Notes: generated from the letters alone by a model not told the origin. Positions 26,551 to 35,943 are shown, numbered from the stretch's first letter. The stretch: 64,000 nt of DNA from Paractinoplanes durhamensis (GCF_016862175.1 NZ_BOML01000002.1:62001-126000), one strand, 5' to 3'. Numbers and translations are program-made.

Positions 26551-27105
26551 TCAGCCTGCGGTCGTGTCCATCGCTTTGGCGAGGTCGAGCAGTTTGGCGT
26601 TCATGGCGGTCACGTCGGCGGCCTTGGCCGTCTTGGCGAACGTGTAACGCAACGTCTGCAACTGCTTGGCCTCGCTCAGCCAGCCGATCTCGATGACCGG
26701 CCCGTGCGCACCGCCGGCGGCCGTGTTGAGCCGATAACCGGCCTTACCGAGCCCCTTGAGCGTGGTCGACTTGTCCGGTTTGAGGTCGGAGTTGAACAGC
26801 TTCGCGTCGGCCTGGGTGCTCTCCACGACGCTCAACGCGAGGTCGGGGTAGTCGTTGGCGACGGTCTGCACGACGCAGGTGGACGTGTCGTCGACCTGGT
26901 CGGACGCGGCCACCTCGAACTTGATCCCGATCTTGGATTTGATGAAGTCGTAATCCCAGAGGATGCAGGCGCCCCCGGCCGAGGCGGCCGGCTGCTCGAC
27001 GAAATCCACCGGCCCCAATGCCTCATCGGCCGATTTGTCCTTTTTGTCACAGCCGCCGAGGGCAAGAAGCGCAACGGCGCCGAGCACGACAAAACGTGAA
27101 CGCAC
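26551..27105 (-). CDS. Putative secreted lipoprotein
   Basis: 184 residues from the GTG at 27105, with GGGAGG about five bases upstream. A short signal peptide (VRSRFVVLGAVALLA) ends in the lipobox LGGC, so Cys19 should be lipidated. The mature part has two further Cys (in GGACILWDY and TSTCVVQT) that may form a disulfide, as in DUF3558-like actinobacterial lipoproteins; that assignment is tentative. It is expected on the outer face of the membrane. It is convergent with ideR, leaving no room for a terminator. Confidence 0.75.
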   Translation of the reverse strand: MRSRFVVLGAVALLALGGCDKKDKSADEALGPVDFVEQPAASAGGACILWDYDFIKSKIGIKFEVAASDQVDDTSTCVVQTVANDYPDLALSVVESTQADAKLFNSDLKPDKSTTLKGLGKAGYRLNTAAGGAHGPVIEIGWLSEAKQLQTLRYTFAKTAKAADVTAMNAKLLDLAKAMDTTAG

Positions 27106-27196
27106 GTCACCCTCCCGAGAGTTTTCGGGGAGAACCGTACTTTGCCCGGCCATGACACGAAAGGCCGCGACAGGCACCATTCGGGCACGCACCGTG

Positions 27197-27217
27197 ACTT
27201 GACACGTGGCGTCAAGT
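27197..27217. promoter_or_regulatory. Inverted repeat ahead of the HTH-hydrolase gene
   Basis: ACTTGAC (27197-27203) and GTCAAGT (27211-27217) form a perfect 7-base inverted repeat with a 7-base centre. It lies 20 bases before the GTG of the HTH-hydrolase fusion and about 90 bases before the divergent lipoprotein gene. The half-site CTTGAC is the one in the XRE operator at 1868-1894, but with different spacing. It is a candidate operator for the HTH part of the fusion. Confidence 0.5.
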
Positions 27218-27236
27218 AGCACGAGGATCAACGCCC

Positions 27237-28592
27237 GTGGACCTTGTCGAGCAGATCGTGCGCCTTCTCGACGTACGCCTGCTCGACCCGCTCGAGGTGT
27301 TGCTCGAGGGCGACGACGCGGTCGATGCCCTGCGGCACATCGTCGCGCTGCGCGCCCGCCGCTGGGCCGGCACCCTGCGGGACGGCACCGACCGGGAGGC
27401 CACCCTCGCGGCCGCCCGCCTGATCGCCACGCTCTACCCGAGCGACCGCGCCTTCGACCCGCCGCCGGAGTGGTGGGCCACCCCGCTCGGCCAGGTCATC
27501 GCCGCCCGGGCCGGGCACCCGTGGGCCGATTCGGTCTCCTATGCCACCGCCGGCGCCATGCTCGGCATCACCCGCCAGGGCGTTCACGACCTGGTGCGGC
27601 GCGGCCGCCTGCCCCGCCACCCCGACGGCGGCGTGCCGTCGGCTGCCATCCGCGACCGCCTGCGTGCCCGCGATTCCCGAGGAGAACCCGTGATCAACGA
27701 TCGACTTGTCGATGCCGGAGAGCTGCCGATCGCGATCCGCGACTTCGGCGGCGACCAGCCGCCGCTGCTGCTCCTGCACGGCGCCGGCGGCAACCTCGCC
27801 CAGCTCACCACGCTCGCCCGCGCGCTGCGCCCGCACCACCGGGTGATCACCATGGATCTGCGCGGGCACGGCCGCTCCGGCGACGGGACGTGGACGTGGG
27901 ACGCGGCGCTGGGCGACTTGGCCGCGGTGTGCGTGCAGATGGAGCTGGACCGGCCGGCGGTGGTGGGTCACTCGCTGGGCGGCATGCTGGCGGCCCTGTG
28001 GGGGCAGCGGCATCCCGAAACTCCCGGTGTGGTCAGCCTCGACGGCAACCCGCCGCCGACCCGGCCCGAGCACCTGCCTGGCCTCGACCCGCAGAAGGCG
28101 GCAGTCGAGCTGGCCCGCCTGCACGAGATCTTCGACCGGATGGAGGCTCTCGGCGGCCGCGTCATCCCCGCCGATCAGCTGCCCGACCTGGTGGAACGCC
28201 AGCAGGCGGCGGCCCGCGACATGGGCGCGAACGAGAAGGTGTGGATCGAGGGCTTCCGCCGCAACCTGGTGCACGAGAACGGCGAAACTTCCACCCGGCC
28301 GTCCGCCGCGACCACGTCCCAGCTGCGCACGCTGATGAACGACCTGGACCTGGGCCCGGTCTACGCCGCCACCACCTGCCCCGAGCTGCTGGTGCTGCCG
28401 ACCCGCGACCTGCCCGAGCAGGAGCCGTTCGCCGACCTCTACGCCGCGCACCGCCGCTACGTGGTCGAGCAGGCCAAGTTCGCCGGCCACCCGCGGTACA
28501 TCTCGCTCGCCGACACCTCGCACGCCATGGTGATCGAGCAGCCGACCGTCCTCGCCGACCTGATCACCGACTTCCTCAGTTCCAACCGCTGA
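27237..28592 (+). CDS. HTH DNA-binding domain fused to an alpha/beta hydrolase
   Basis: 451 residues in one frame. Residues 1-147 are helical with an HTH of the excisionase/MerR-like kind (ATAGAMLGITRQGVHDLVRRG, then GRLPRHPDGG as a wing). Residues 155-451 are an alpha/beta-hydrolase: LLLLHGAGGN (oxyanion loop), nucleophile Ser in VGHSLGGM and catalytic His in DTSHAMV. A GTG at 27690 (residue 152) has GAGGAG about five bases upstream, so the hydrolase could also be made alone. An inverted repeat 20 bases before the gene may be its operator. The substrate is unknown. Confidence 0.85.
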   Translation: MDLVEQIVRLLDVRLLDPLEVLLEGDDAVDALRHIVALRARRWAGTLRDGTDREATLAAARLIATLYPSDRAFDPPPEWWATPLGQVIAARAGHPWADSVSYATAGAMLGITRQGVHDLVRRGRLPRHPDGGVPSAAIRDRLRARDSRGEPVINDRLVDAGELPIAIRDFGGDQPPLLLLHGAGGNLAQLTTLARALRPHHRVITMDLRGHGRSGDGTWTWDAALGDLAAVCVQMELDRPAVVGHSLGGMLAALWGQRHPETPGVVSLDGNPPPTRPEHLPGLDPQKAAVELARLHEIFDRMEALGGRVIPADQLPDLVERQQAAARDMGANEKVWIEGFRRNLVHENGETSTRPSAATTSQLRTLMNDLDLGPVYAATTCPELLVLPTRDLPEQEPFADLYAAHRRYVVEQAKFAGHPRYISLADTSHAMVIEQPTVLADLITDFLSSNR

Positions 28593-28704
28593 AAAACCTA
28601 CAACCTTTTTGGGTACGACGTTGTCCCGGAACCCGCCGCGCAGTGTGCGCTCACTGCCACGAAAGGCCGTGCGCCCGCTGCGGCCAGGCGGCCCCGAGCG
28701 CCCG

Positions 28705-29862
28705 CTACGCGGGCTTGAGCGGCCTCGCCGCGCCCGAGGCGAACAGGCCGATGGCCAGCGCGACCAGGGCGCAGAGGATGGCGTTGAGGACGCCGAGGTG
28801 CTGGGCCAGCAGGCCGATCAGCGGCGGGCCGGCCAGGAACGCGCCGTAGCCGATCGAACCCGCCACCGAGACCCGGATCGCCGCCCGCGCCGGGTCGTCG
28901 GCGGCCGCGCTCATCCCCACCGGGAAGCCCAGCGATGATCCGGCTCCCCAGAGCAGGCCGCCGAGCAGGGCAACCGGCACGCCGAGGCCGGAGACCACCA
29001 GCAGCAGCCCGGTGATGCCGGCCGCGACGGTGCCACGCAGCACGGCCACCCGGCCCCAGCGTTCGATCGCGTAGCCGCCGAACAGCCGGGACAGGGTCAT
29101 CGCGACGACGAACGACCCGTACCCGACGGCGCCGATCGTCTCGCTCGCGCCGTAGCCGTCGACCAGGCTGATCGCGAGCCAGTCGTTGGCGGTGCCCTCG
29201 GCGAACCCGAAGCCCAGCATGATCAGGCCGATGAGGACGGTGCGGGGTTCGCGCCAGGCCTGGCCGACGCTCATCGCGGGCCGGTGGCCGGGTGGGATCG
29301 GATGATGCGGGAGGAACATCCGTACCGTCGGAAAAGTCACCGAAGCCGCCAGCGCCGCGGTGAGATAGAGCTGCGCCCAGATCGGCAGGCCGCAGGCCGC
29401 CGCCAGGGCGCTCGCGCCGGCGCCGAGCACCGTGCCCAGGCTGAACCCGGCGTGGAAGCGCGGCATGATCGTGCGGCCGAGGCGGCGTTCGACGTCGGCG
29501 CCCTCGACGTTCATGGCGACGTCCCAGGCGCTGTTGCCCGCGCCGACCAGCACCAGCCCGGCCGCCGCGACCGGGACCGAGCCGGTGAGCGTGCCGGTGC
29601 CGAGGCCGGCCAGGCCGATGACCATCGACGTGCTGCCGAGCAGGATCGCCCGGGCCGGCCCGAAGCGCTGGACGAGCGGACCGGCGAGCGGGATCGACGC
29701 GATCGCGGCGGCCGAGATGCACAGCAGCAGCAGGCCGAAGCCGGCGGCGGAGAGATGCAGATCGGCGCGGACCGCGGGGGCGCGGGCCAGCCAGCCCGCG
29801 TAGGCGAGGCCGTTGGTCGCGAAAGTGGCGGCGACCGCGACCTTCGACCGCTCGATGGTCAC
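28705..29862 (-). CDS. Major facilitator superfamily transporter
   Basis: About 385 residues with twelve hydrophobic segments, in the YbjJ/fucose-permease-like MFS group. Loop motifs include the A-motif-like GPLVQRFGPARAI after helix 2 and FGGYAIERWGRV after helix 8. The GTG at 29862 (giving MTIERSKVAV) is favoured over a TTG at 29871; neither has a good ribosome-binding site. The substrate cannot be predicted. It sits between the HTH-hydrolase gene and the sugar-enzyme cluster but points away from the cluster, so a sugar role is only possible. Confidence 0.85.
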   Translation of the reverse strand: MTIERSKVAVAATFATNGLAYAGWLARAPAVRADLHLSAAGFGLLLLCISAAAIASIPLAGPLVQRFGPARAILLGSTSMVIGLAGLGTGTLTGSVPVAAAGLVLVGAGNSAWDVAMNVEGADVERRLGRTIMPRFHAGFSLGTVLGAGASALAAACGLPIWAQLYLTAALAASVTFPTVRMFLPHHPIPPGHRPAMSVGQAWREPRTVLIGLIMLGFGFAEGTANDWLAISLVDGYGASETIGAVGYGSFVVAMTLSRLFGGYAIERWGRVAVLRGTVAAGITGLLLVVSGLGVPVALLGGLLWGAGSSLGFPVGMSAAADDPARAAIRVSVAGSIGYGAFLAGPPLIGLLAQHLGVLNAILCALVALAIGLFASGAARPLKPA

Positions 29863-30034
29863 GACGCCCAAACTTACTCGTTAAAGCGGGATCGCTGCGC
29901 GTGCGGGTGAATGTAGTCAGAAAAGACACAGCGAATTCAGAGAACGCCCGTCCGGGGCTCTACCAGGAAGAATGCTGCCAACGATCACAAATCTCCGCGG
30001 TTTTATGCCCCAATTCAACCGTTTCGTGGGTGGG

Positions 30035-30063
30035 TTGGCGCGGCACTATACCGCCCCTATATT
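30035..30063 (+). promoter_or_regulatory. Candidate promoter of the galactose-oxidase-like gene
   Basis: TTGGCG (30035-30040) and TATATT (30058-30063) are separated by exactly 17 bases, in an upstream region noticeably richer in A+T than its surroundings, 85 bases before the ATG at 30148. It resembles a principal-sigma promoter. Elsewhere in the 276-base gap nothing clear is seen. Confidence 0.4.
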
Positions 30064-30147
30064 GGGCTGTCATTTGGCCTTTCGTGGGAGTTACCGAGCG
30101 CCCTCGCCACGATTATCTGCCGCGTGAGGAAGAGTGCTGGGGGGAAA

Positions 30148-33072
30148 ATGCGAGTGCGAGGCCGGATATGGTCCCGAGCGGCGGCGACCGCGGTGTTGTG
30201 CCTGGTGGCAGGCACCGCCGTGGTGCTACACGAACAGGAACGGAGTGAATCGGCTCCGCCGGTCGCCGACGAGCACGCCCGGCATGTGATGCCGCGCGCC
30301 ATCCCGGTCGCGGTGACGACCGGCGCGCCGCTGCCGAAGATCGGCTGGACGGCCACCGCCGACACCGCCGCCTCCGGGTTCGCGGCCGGCAGTGCGATCG
30401 ACGACCAGACGGCCACGGCGTGGAAGAGCACCACCACCGCCATGCCGCACCAGATCACCATCGACACCAAGAACCGGGTGGCGATCAGCGGCCTCACCTA
30501 CCTGCCGATGTCCGGCGCCAACGGCCGGATCGGGCAGTACCGGGTGCAGGTCAGCGACAACGGGACGACCTGGAGCGGGAACATCGCCACCGGCACCTTC
30601 GCCGACAACGCCACCGCCAAGACGGTCACGATCAACACGGTGATCACCCGCTACGTACGGCTCACCGCGGTCACCGAGGCCGGCAACCGGGTCAGCTACG
30701 CGGCCGCCGCCGAGATCAACCTGCTCGGCGGCACCGACCCGGTGCTGCCCCGCACCGGCTGGACGGTCGCCGCGGACAGCCAGGAGACCGCCGGCGAGGA
30801 CGGCAAGGCCGCCAACGCGATCGACGGCAACACCAGCACGCTCTGGCACACCCAGTGGCAGGACGCGTCGCCGGATCTGCCGCACACGTTCACCATCGAC
30901 ATGCACGCGGTGAACCTGGTCTCCGGCCTTGGCTACCTGGGCCGGCAGGACGGTGCGCAGTTCGGCAACATCGGCCAGTACCGGATCGAGACCAGCATGG
31001 ACGGCACCAACTGGTCGCCGAACGTGGTCACCGGCTCGTTCTCCGACATCGCCACCGCGCAGACCAAGACGTTCGCGTCGGCACTGGCCCGCTACGTCCG
31101 CCTCACCGCGGTCACCGAAGCCGGCCGGCGCGGCCCGTGGACCTCGGCCGCCGAGATCAACCTGCTCGGCCGCGGTGACCCGCGGCTAACCCGGACCGGC
31201 TGGACCGCGACCGCCGACTCGCAGGAGACGCTCGGCGAGGACGGCAAGGCGGCCAACGCGCTGGACGGCAACAACGCCACCATCTGGCACACCGCGTGGA
31301 GCGCCGAGTCGGTGCCCGGCTTCCCGCACACCTACACGATCGACATGAAGACCAGCCAGCTCGTCGGCGGCCTCGCCTACCAGCCCCGGCAGGACTCGTC
31401 GTTCAACGGCGGGATCGGCACCTACTCGATCCAGACGTCGGCCAACAACACGACCTGGACCGACCAGATCACCGACGAGAAGTTCGCCCCCGAGACCGCC
31501 GCCCAGCAGACCGTGCTGTTCCCGCCGGTGACCGCCCGCTACCTGCGGATCATCGCGAAGAGCAGCGAGAGCGGCGAGCAGGGGCCGTGGACGACGGCCG
31601 CCGAGTTCTACCCGCTCGGCGCGAGCGGCGCGGTCGTGCCCAACCGTGGCACGTGGAGCGCGCCGGTCGGCTTCCCGCTGGTGCCGGTGGCCGCGGCCGT
31701 CCTGCCCAACGGCAAGATCCTCACGTGGTCGGCGTCCTTCGACAACGACTACGTCGGCGGCACCGGCCGCACCCTGACCGCCACCTACGACCCGGCGACC
31801 GGCGTGGTCACCCAGCGCGAGGTCGCCGAGACCGGGCACGACATGTTCTGCCCCGGCATCTCGGTGCTGCCGGACGGCCGGATCCTGGTCACCGGCGGCA
31901 ACGACGCGGCGCTGACCAGCATCTACGACCCGGCCACCGACTCGTGGACGAACGGGCCGGACATGACCACCGCCCGCGGCTACCAGTCGAGCGCGACGCT
32001 CAGCGACGGCCGGGTGTTCACCATCGGCGGTTCGTGGAGCGGCGGCGTCGGCAACTACGACGTGGGCCGCAAGAACGGTGAGGTCTGGTCGGCCACGACC
32101 GGCTGGACTGCGTTGCCCGGCGCGGACGTCGTGCCGATGCTGACCGCCGACCCGGGCGGCAACGGCGACTACCGCAAGGACAACCACGCGTGGCTGATCG
32201 CGTGGAGCGGCAACAAGGTCCTGCAGGCCGGGCCGAGCAAGAAGATGAACTGGTACACGATCAGTGGCCAGGGCTCGGTGGCGTCGGCCGGCACCCGCGG
32301 CGACGACGGTGACGCGATGAACGGCAACGCGATCATGTACGACACCGGCAAGATCCTCACGGTCGGCGGGGCGCCCGCCTACCAGGACTCGAACGCCACC
32401 GCCAACGCCTACGTGCTCACCATCAGCGGCACCACGGTGACCACCCGGAAGGTCGCCTCGATGGCGAACACCCGGGCGTTCCACAACAGCGTGGTGCTGC
32501 CGGACGGCAAGGTGCTGGTGGTCGGCGGCGAGAACTACGCGGTGCCGTTCTCGGACAACACCGCGGTGCTCAACGCCGAGCTGTGGGATCCGGCGACCGA
32601 GACGTTCACGACGATGGCCACCCAGGCGGTGCCGCGGACCTACCACAGCATCGCCCTGCTGCTCCCGGACGGCCGGGTGCTCAGTGCGGGTGGCGGTCTC
32701 TGCAGCGAGTACTGCGACACCAACCACTTCGACGGTCAGATCTTCACCCCGCCGTACCTGTTGACCGCCGAGGGCAAGCCGGCCGCCCGGCCGACGATCA
32801 CCACCGCCCCGGCCACCGCGGCCAACGGCGCGACGATCAACGTCAAGACCGGGGCGGCGGTCAGCGCCTTCTCGATCATCCGGATGGGCACGGCCACCCA
32901 CAGCGTCGACACCGACCAGCGGCGTCTGTCGCTGACCCCGACGGCGGCGAGCGGCGGCTACAACCTGACCATCCCGTCCGACAAGGGCATCGCGATCCCC
33001 GGCTACTGGATGCTGTTCGCCCTGGACGCCAAGGGCGTCCCGAGCGTCGCGAAGATCATCAAGATCGGCTGA
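30148..33072 (+). CDS. Secreted galactose oxidase-like copper radical oxidase with three discoidin domains
   Basis: 974 residues from the ATG at 30148. A Sec signal or anchor lies at about 1-28. Three F5/8 type C (CBM32-like) domains follow, about 50-195, 205-345 and 350-495, then a seven-blade kelch propeller and C-terminal Ig-like domain of the galactose oxidase family (about 500-974). All catalytic residues of fungal galactose oxidase have counterparts: C568 in DMFCPGIS and Y612 in ARGYQSSAT for the Cys-Tyr cofactor, W630 in GGSWSGG, Y832 and H833 in RTYHS, and H918 in GTATHSVDTDQRR. It should oxidise the C6 alcohol of galactose or similar, making H2O2, outside the cell. Confidence 0.93.
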   Translation: MRVRGRIWSRAAATAVLCLVAGTAVVLHEQERSESAPPVADEHARHVMPRAIPVAVTTGAPLPKIGWTATADTAASGFAAGSAIDDQTATAWKSTTTAMPHQITIDTKNRVAISGLTYLPMSGANGRIGQYRVQVSDNGTTWSGNIATGTFADNATAKTVTINTVITRYVRLTAVTEAGNRVSYAAAAEINLLGGTDPVLPRTGWTVAADSQETAGEDGKAANAIDGNTSTLWHTQWQDASPDLPHTFTIDMHAVNLVSGLGYLGRQDGAQFGNIGQYRIETSMDGTNWSPNVVTGSFSDIATAQTKTFASALARYVRLTAVTEAGRRGPWTSAAEINLLGRGDPRLTRTGWTATADSQETLGEDGKAANALDGNNATIWHTAWSAESVPGFPHTYTIDMKTSQLVGGLAYQPRQDSSFNGGIGTYSIQTSANNTTWTDQITDEKFAPETAAQQTVLFPPVTARYLRIIAKSSESGEQGPWTTAAEFYPLGASGAVVPNRGTWSAPVGFPLVPVAAAVLPNGKILTWSASFDNDYVGGTGRTLTATYDPATGVVTQREVAETGHDMFCPGISVLPDGRILVTGGNDAALTSIYDPATDSWTNGPDMTTARGYQSSATLSDGRVFTIGGSWSGGVGNYDVGRKNGEVWSATTGWTALPGADVVPMLTADPGGNGDYRKDNHAWLIAWSGNKVLQAGPSKKMNWYTISGQGSVASAGTRGDDGDAMNGNAIMYDTGKILTVGGAPAYQDSNATANAYVLTISGTTVTTRKVASMANTRAFHNSVVLPDGKVLVVGGENYAVPFSDNTAVLNAELWDPATETFTTMATQAVPRTYHSIALLLPDGRVLSAGGGLCSEYCDTNHFDGQIFTPPYLLTAEGKPAARPTITTAPATAANGATINVKTGAAVSAFSIIRMGTATHSVDTDQRRLSLTPTAASGGYNLTIPSDKGIAIPGYWMLFALDAKGVPSVAKIIKIG

Positions 33073-33088
33073 TCCGCCGACAGGCCCA

Positions 33089-33120
33089 CAGGGGCGCCGG
33101 TCTCCGGACCGGCGCCCCTG
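33089..33120. terminator. Bidirectional hairpin terminator
   Basis: CAGGGGCGCCGGTC (33089-33102) pairs perfectly with GACCGGCGCCCCTG (33107-33120) around a TCCG loop. The 14-base stem lies 16 bases after the galactose-oxidase-like gene and also downstream of the convergent GH127 gene. Confidence 0.9.
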
Positions 33121-33126
33121 CTCTGC

Positions 33127-33206
33127 TTACTGGCCGGCTGGTGGCGCTTACCGGCCGTTGGTGGCGCTTACTGGCCGTTGTGGCGCTTACTGGCCGTTGG
33201 TGGCCA
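33127..33206. repeat. Tandem repeat that includes the GH127 stop codon
   Basis: Four consecutive units of 19-21 bases, core TTACTGGCCGTTGGTGGCGC, begin at 33127, 33148, 33168 and 33187. The last unit is the true 3' end of the GH127 gene, including its TAA (33189-33187). Units differ by one to three bases, so the array is not brand-new. Confidence 0.85.
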
Positions 33207-35658
33207 GGGTGGTGACCTCGGCGGCGGTCAGTGCCCGGCTGTAGAAGCGGACGTTGTCCAGGGCGCCGTCCAGGTAGGGATCGGCGTACTGGGAGCGGCC
33301 CAGCCAGTTCTGGGTGGTGCTGGTCAGGGTGGCGGTCAACGCCGCGTTGCGGGCCACCTCGGTGCCGTTCACGTAGAGCACGCCCAGGCCACCGCTGCGG
33401 GTGACCGCCACATGTGTCCAGGCGCCGGTCGGCAGCGCCGCCGGCCCGTCGATGCGCTGCTCGCCGCCGGAGCCGGCGGTGGTGATCGCGAAGCGGGCCG
33501 TGCCCGCGCTGGAGCGTGGCGTCAGGAACATGTAGGCGCCGGTGCCGGTGCCCAGGTCGAACAGCCGGCTCCAGGTGGCGACCGTGTCGATCCGCACCCA
33601 GAGGGCGACCGAGAAATTGGCCGCGCCGGCCAGGATGCCGCCGGGGATCGCGGCGTACCCGGTGGAGCCGTTGAGATCCAGCGCCTGACCGCTGCGCCCG
33701 GTCACGTAGGCCGCCCCGCCCGCGAGCGTGGCGGTTCGCCCGTTGCCGGAGGCATCCGCCACCGATGCGTCAAATGGGTAGTGCGCGACCAAAGTCGAAC
33801 CCCCGATCGACCAATAGACGCTGTATCGCTGGCCGTGCGCCTTGTAGAAAGGAACCAACGAAACACCCCCCGCCGTGTACTGCAGCGGCGTCGCCGTGGG
33901 AGACAGCGACGCCGGGTCCAGCACCGGCAGCGCGGTCAGGTTGGACGTGCCGAAAAGTCCACCGAGGACGATCGGGCCGACCTTGACCGCTTGCACCGAC
34001 GCGTTGTCGTTGGTCGCCTCCCTGGTCAGCGTCATCGGGAGCGTGACGTCGACGATGTCGCCGGAAGCCCAGGTCCGGCTGACCGTCGCATAGGCGCCGG
34101 CCGCCGGCGACGAGAACGCGACGCCGTTGACTTTGATCTGCGCGCCCGCAGCCCATGCCGGAATCCGGATCCGCAGGGTGAAGGTGCCCGAGCCGGTGAC
34201 GGTCAGCTTCGTGGAGCCGGCCTCGGGGAAGGACGTGTCCTGCCGGACCGTCACGCTCCGGGCCGACCAGGTGAGAACGGAAGGGATGAACAGGTTGACG
34301 TAGAGGGTGCTCGCCCCGTCGTGGAAGTAGATCGAGTCGCCGTACTTGGTGTTGCTCTCCATGCCGGTGCCGTGACAGCAGACGAAGCTGTTGTAGTCGT
34401 TGCTGTAGGTCTTGATCCCGCCCGACCGCAATGGCACGTAGTAGCACTGGAAGCCGTGCGCGGACGACGGGTCCTGCGACGCGAGGATGTGGTTGTAGAG
34501 GGCCTTCTCGTAGTAGTCCATGTAGTCGGCCCGCGCCGGGTCGGTCAGGAACAGCTGCCGGGTGAGCTTGAGCATGTTGTAGGAGTTGCAGCACTCGGCG
34601 GTCGTGTCGGACAGCTCGCTGGCGATCCGGTCGGGGGCCTTGAAGTACTCCCCGTTCGAGTTGCCGCCGATCGCGTAGGTGTGGTGCCGGGTCACGATGT
34701 CCCAGAAGTTGACGGCGATGTCGCGGTACCGGGTGGTTCCGGTGGCGTGATACTCGCGGATCGCTCCGAGGATCTTCGGGATCTGGGTGTTGGCGTGGTA
34801 ATTGTTCAGACTGTCCTGATTGGCGGCGAGCGGATCGAAGATCTCGGCGTGGTCGAACTGCTGCGCCGCGGCCAGGTGGGTGGCATCGCCGGTCAGCTGA
34901 TAGAGGTTGGTCAGCACCTCGTTCATCCCGCCGAACTCGGTGTCCAGCATGTTCTGCCGCTGGGCGAGGGTGAGCCGGTCGTTGCGGAGTTTCACCCAGG
35001 CCGCCATGCCGGTCAGCACGGTCAGCGCCTGGGCGTTGCCGGCCAGCAGGTGCATGTCGAGCAGGCCCGCCATGATCTTGTGGAGGGTGTAGTAGGGCGC
35101 CCAGACGCTCTGCCGCTGCTCGACCCGGTCGATGAAGCTCTCCGGGAAGGCGCTCAGATAGCCGGTGTTGAAGCCGGCCGTGGCGGCACGGGCCTGACAC
35201 TGGGCCAGCACGGTGACGATCTGGTTGCCCTTGGTCTGGTAGGCGACGTCGCCGGTGCTCGCGTAGGCCTGCGCGAGCGCGGACAGCAGGTGGCCGGTGG
35301 AGTGGCCGCGGAGCTCGGTGCTGGGTGACTCCCAGCCGCCGCACGCGGTGGCCGACGACGACAGGCCGACGTTGAGCCGGAACGTGTGCACCATCCGGTC
35401 GACGTCGAGAAACTGCAGATAGGACTGCGTGCGCCCGGCGTTCGCGGTGAACGGGCTGGTCAGCAGGCGAACAGCGGTGAGCGGGAAGGCGTAGGCGGAG
35501 ACGCCGGTGTCGGGTCGCGCCGCGGCGGCGGCCGCTTCCGCCGCGGTCACGGCGGGAAGGCCGGCCGCGACAGCGGACTGCGGAGTGGCAAGCACCGTGG
35601 CGGCGCCGACGGCGGCGGAGCCGGCCAGGAGCGTGCGGCGGGTGAGCGGGGATTGCAT
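33187..35658 (-). CDS. Secreted GH127-type (DUF1680) beta-L-arabinofuranosidase with LamG domain
   Basis: 823 residues from the ATG at 35658, with GGGAGG five bases upstream. A Tat signal peptide (SPLTRRTLLAGSAAVG, cleavage near AVAAG) indicates folded export. The (alpha/alpha)6 catalytic part (about 45-560) has the zinc-Cys cluster of GH127: the Glu/Cys in TAECCNSYNMLKL and the Cys pair in FVCCHGTGMES, whose Cys acts as nucleophile. A beta-sandwich follows, and a LamG-like carbohydrate-binding domain closes the protein (about 660-823). It should release L-arabinofuranose from plant glycoproteins or arabinans. The family also includes GH146-like enzymes. Confidence 0.88.
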   Translation of the reverse strand: MQSPLTRRTLLAGSAAVGAATVLATPQSAVAAGLPAVTAAEAAAAAARPDTGVSAYAFPLTAVRLLTSPFTANAGRTQSYLQFLDVDRMVHTFRLNVGLSSSATACGGWESPSTELRGHSTGHLLSALAQAYASTGDVAYQTKGNQIVTVLAQCQARAATAGFNTGYLSAFPESFIDRVEQRQSVWAPYYTLHKIMAGLLDMHLLAGNAQALTVLTGMAAWVKLRNDRLTLAQRQNMLDTEFGGMNEVLTNLYQLTGDATHLAAAQQFDHAEIFDPLAANQDSLNNYHANTQIPKILGAIREYHATGTTRYRDIAVNFWDIVTRHHTYAIGGNSNGEYFKAPDRIASELSDTTAECCNSYNMLKLTRQLFLTDPARADYMDYYEKALYNHILASQDPSSAHGFQCYYVPLRSGGIKTYSNDYNSFVCCHGTGMESNTKYGDSIYFHDGASTLYVNLFIPSVLTWSARSVTVRQDTSFPEAGSTKLTVTGSGTFTLRIRIPAWAAGAQIKVNGVAFSSPAAGAYATVSRTWASGDIVDVTLPMTLTREATNDNASVQAVKVGPIVLGGLFGTSNLTALPVLDPASLSPTATPLQYTAGGVSLVPFYKAHGQRYSVYWSIGGSTLVAHYPFDASVADASGNGRTATLAGGAAYVTGRSGQALDLNGSTGYAAIPGGILAGAANFSVALWVRIDTVATWSRLFDLGTGTGAYMFLTPRSSAGTARFAITTAGSGGEQRIDGPAALPTGAWTHVAVTRSGGLGVLYVNGTEVARNAALTATLTSTTQNWLGRSQYADPYLDGALDNVRFYSRALTAAEVTTLATNGQ

Positions 35659-35882
35659 GGGGACCTCCCAGGCGAAGCGGGGATCGGACTTATCGCCGGG
35701 CCGCGATCCGGCGGCCCGTTCGGGGAGTCGATGGCGGCCGAACGACACGGCGGGCCGTAGATCGCGGCCGCCCCGCGAGAGGCGGGCGCGCCGGCGGACT
35801 TGCCGCCGCCGGGCAGCGGTGCGCTGAGGACGAGCGCGCCGCCGTCGCACAACGGCGAGGCGTGGCGGGCGAGCCCTTGGGG

Positions 35883-35922
35883 CCGCGGCCCGGCGCGTTT
35901 GTGGGAACGCGCCGAGCCGCGG
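35883..35922 (-). terminator. Long hairpin terminator after the large glycosidase gene
   Basis: CGGCGCGTT (35891-35899) pairs with AACGCGCCG (35906-35914) around a 6-base loop. An outer CCGCGGC/GCCGCGG (35883-35889 and 35916-35922) extends the stem to 16 pairs with one mismatch. It lies 21 bases after the stop at 35944. The rest of 35659-35882 shows no convincing gene. Confidence 0.8.
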
Positions 35923-35943
35923 GGATCGGGAGCGGGTCTGCCG

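Noticed and set aside
28693..28718. GCCCGC/GCGGGC as the terminator of the MFS gene
   Set aside because: The stem is only six bases and overlaps the last codons and stop; too weak to list as a terminator.
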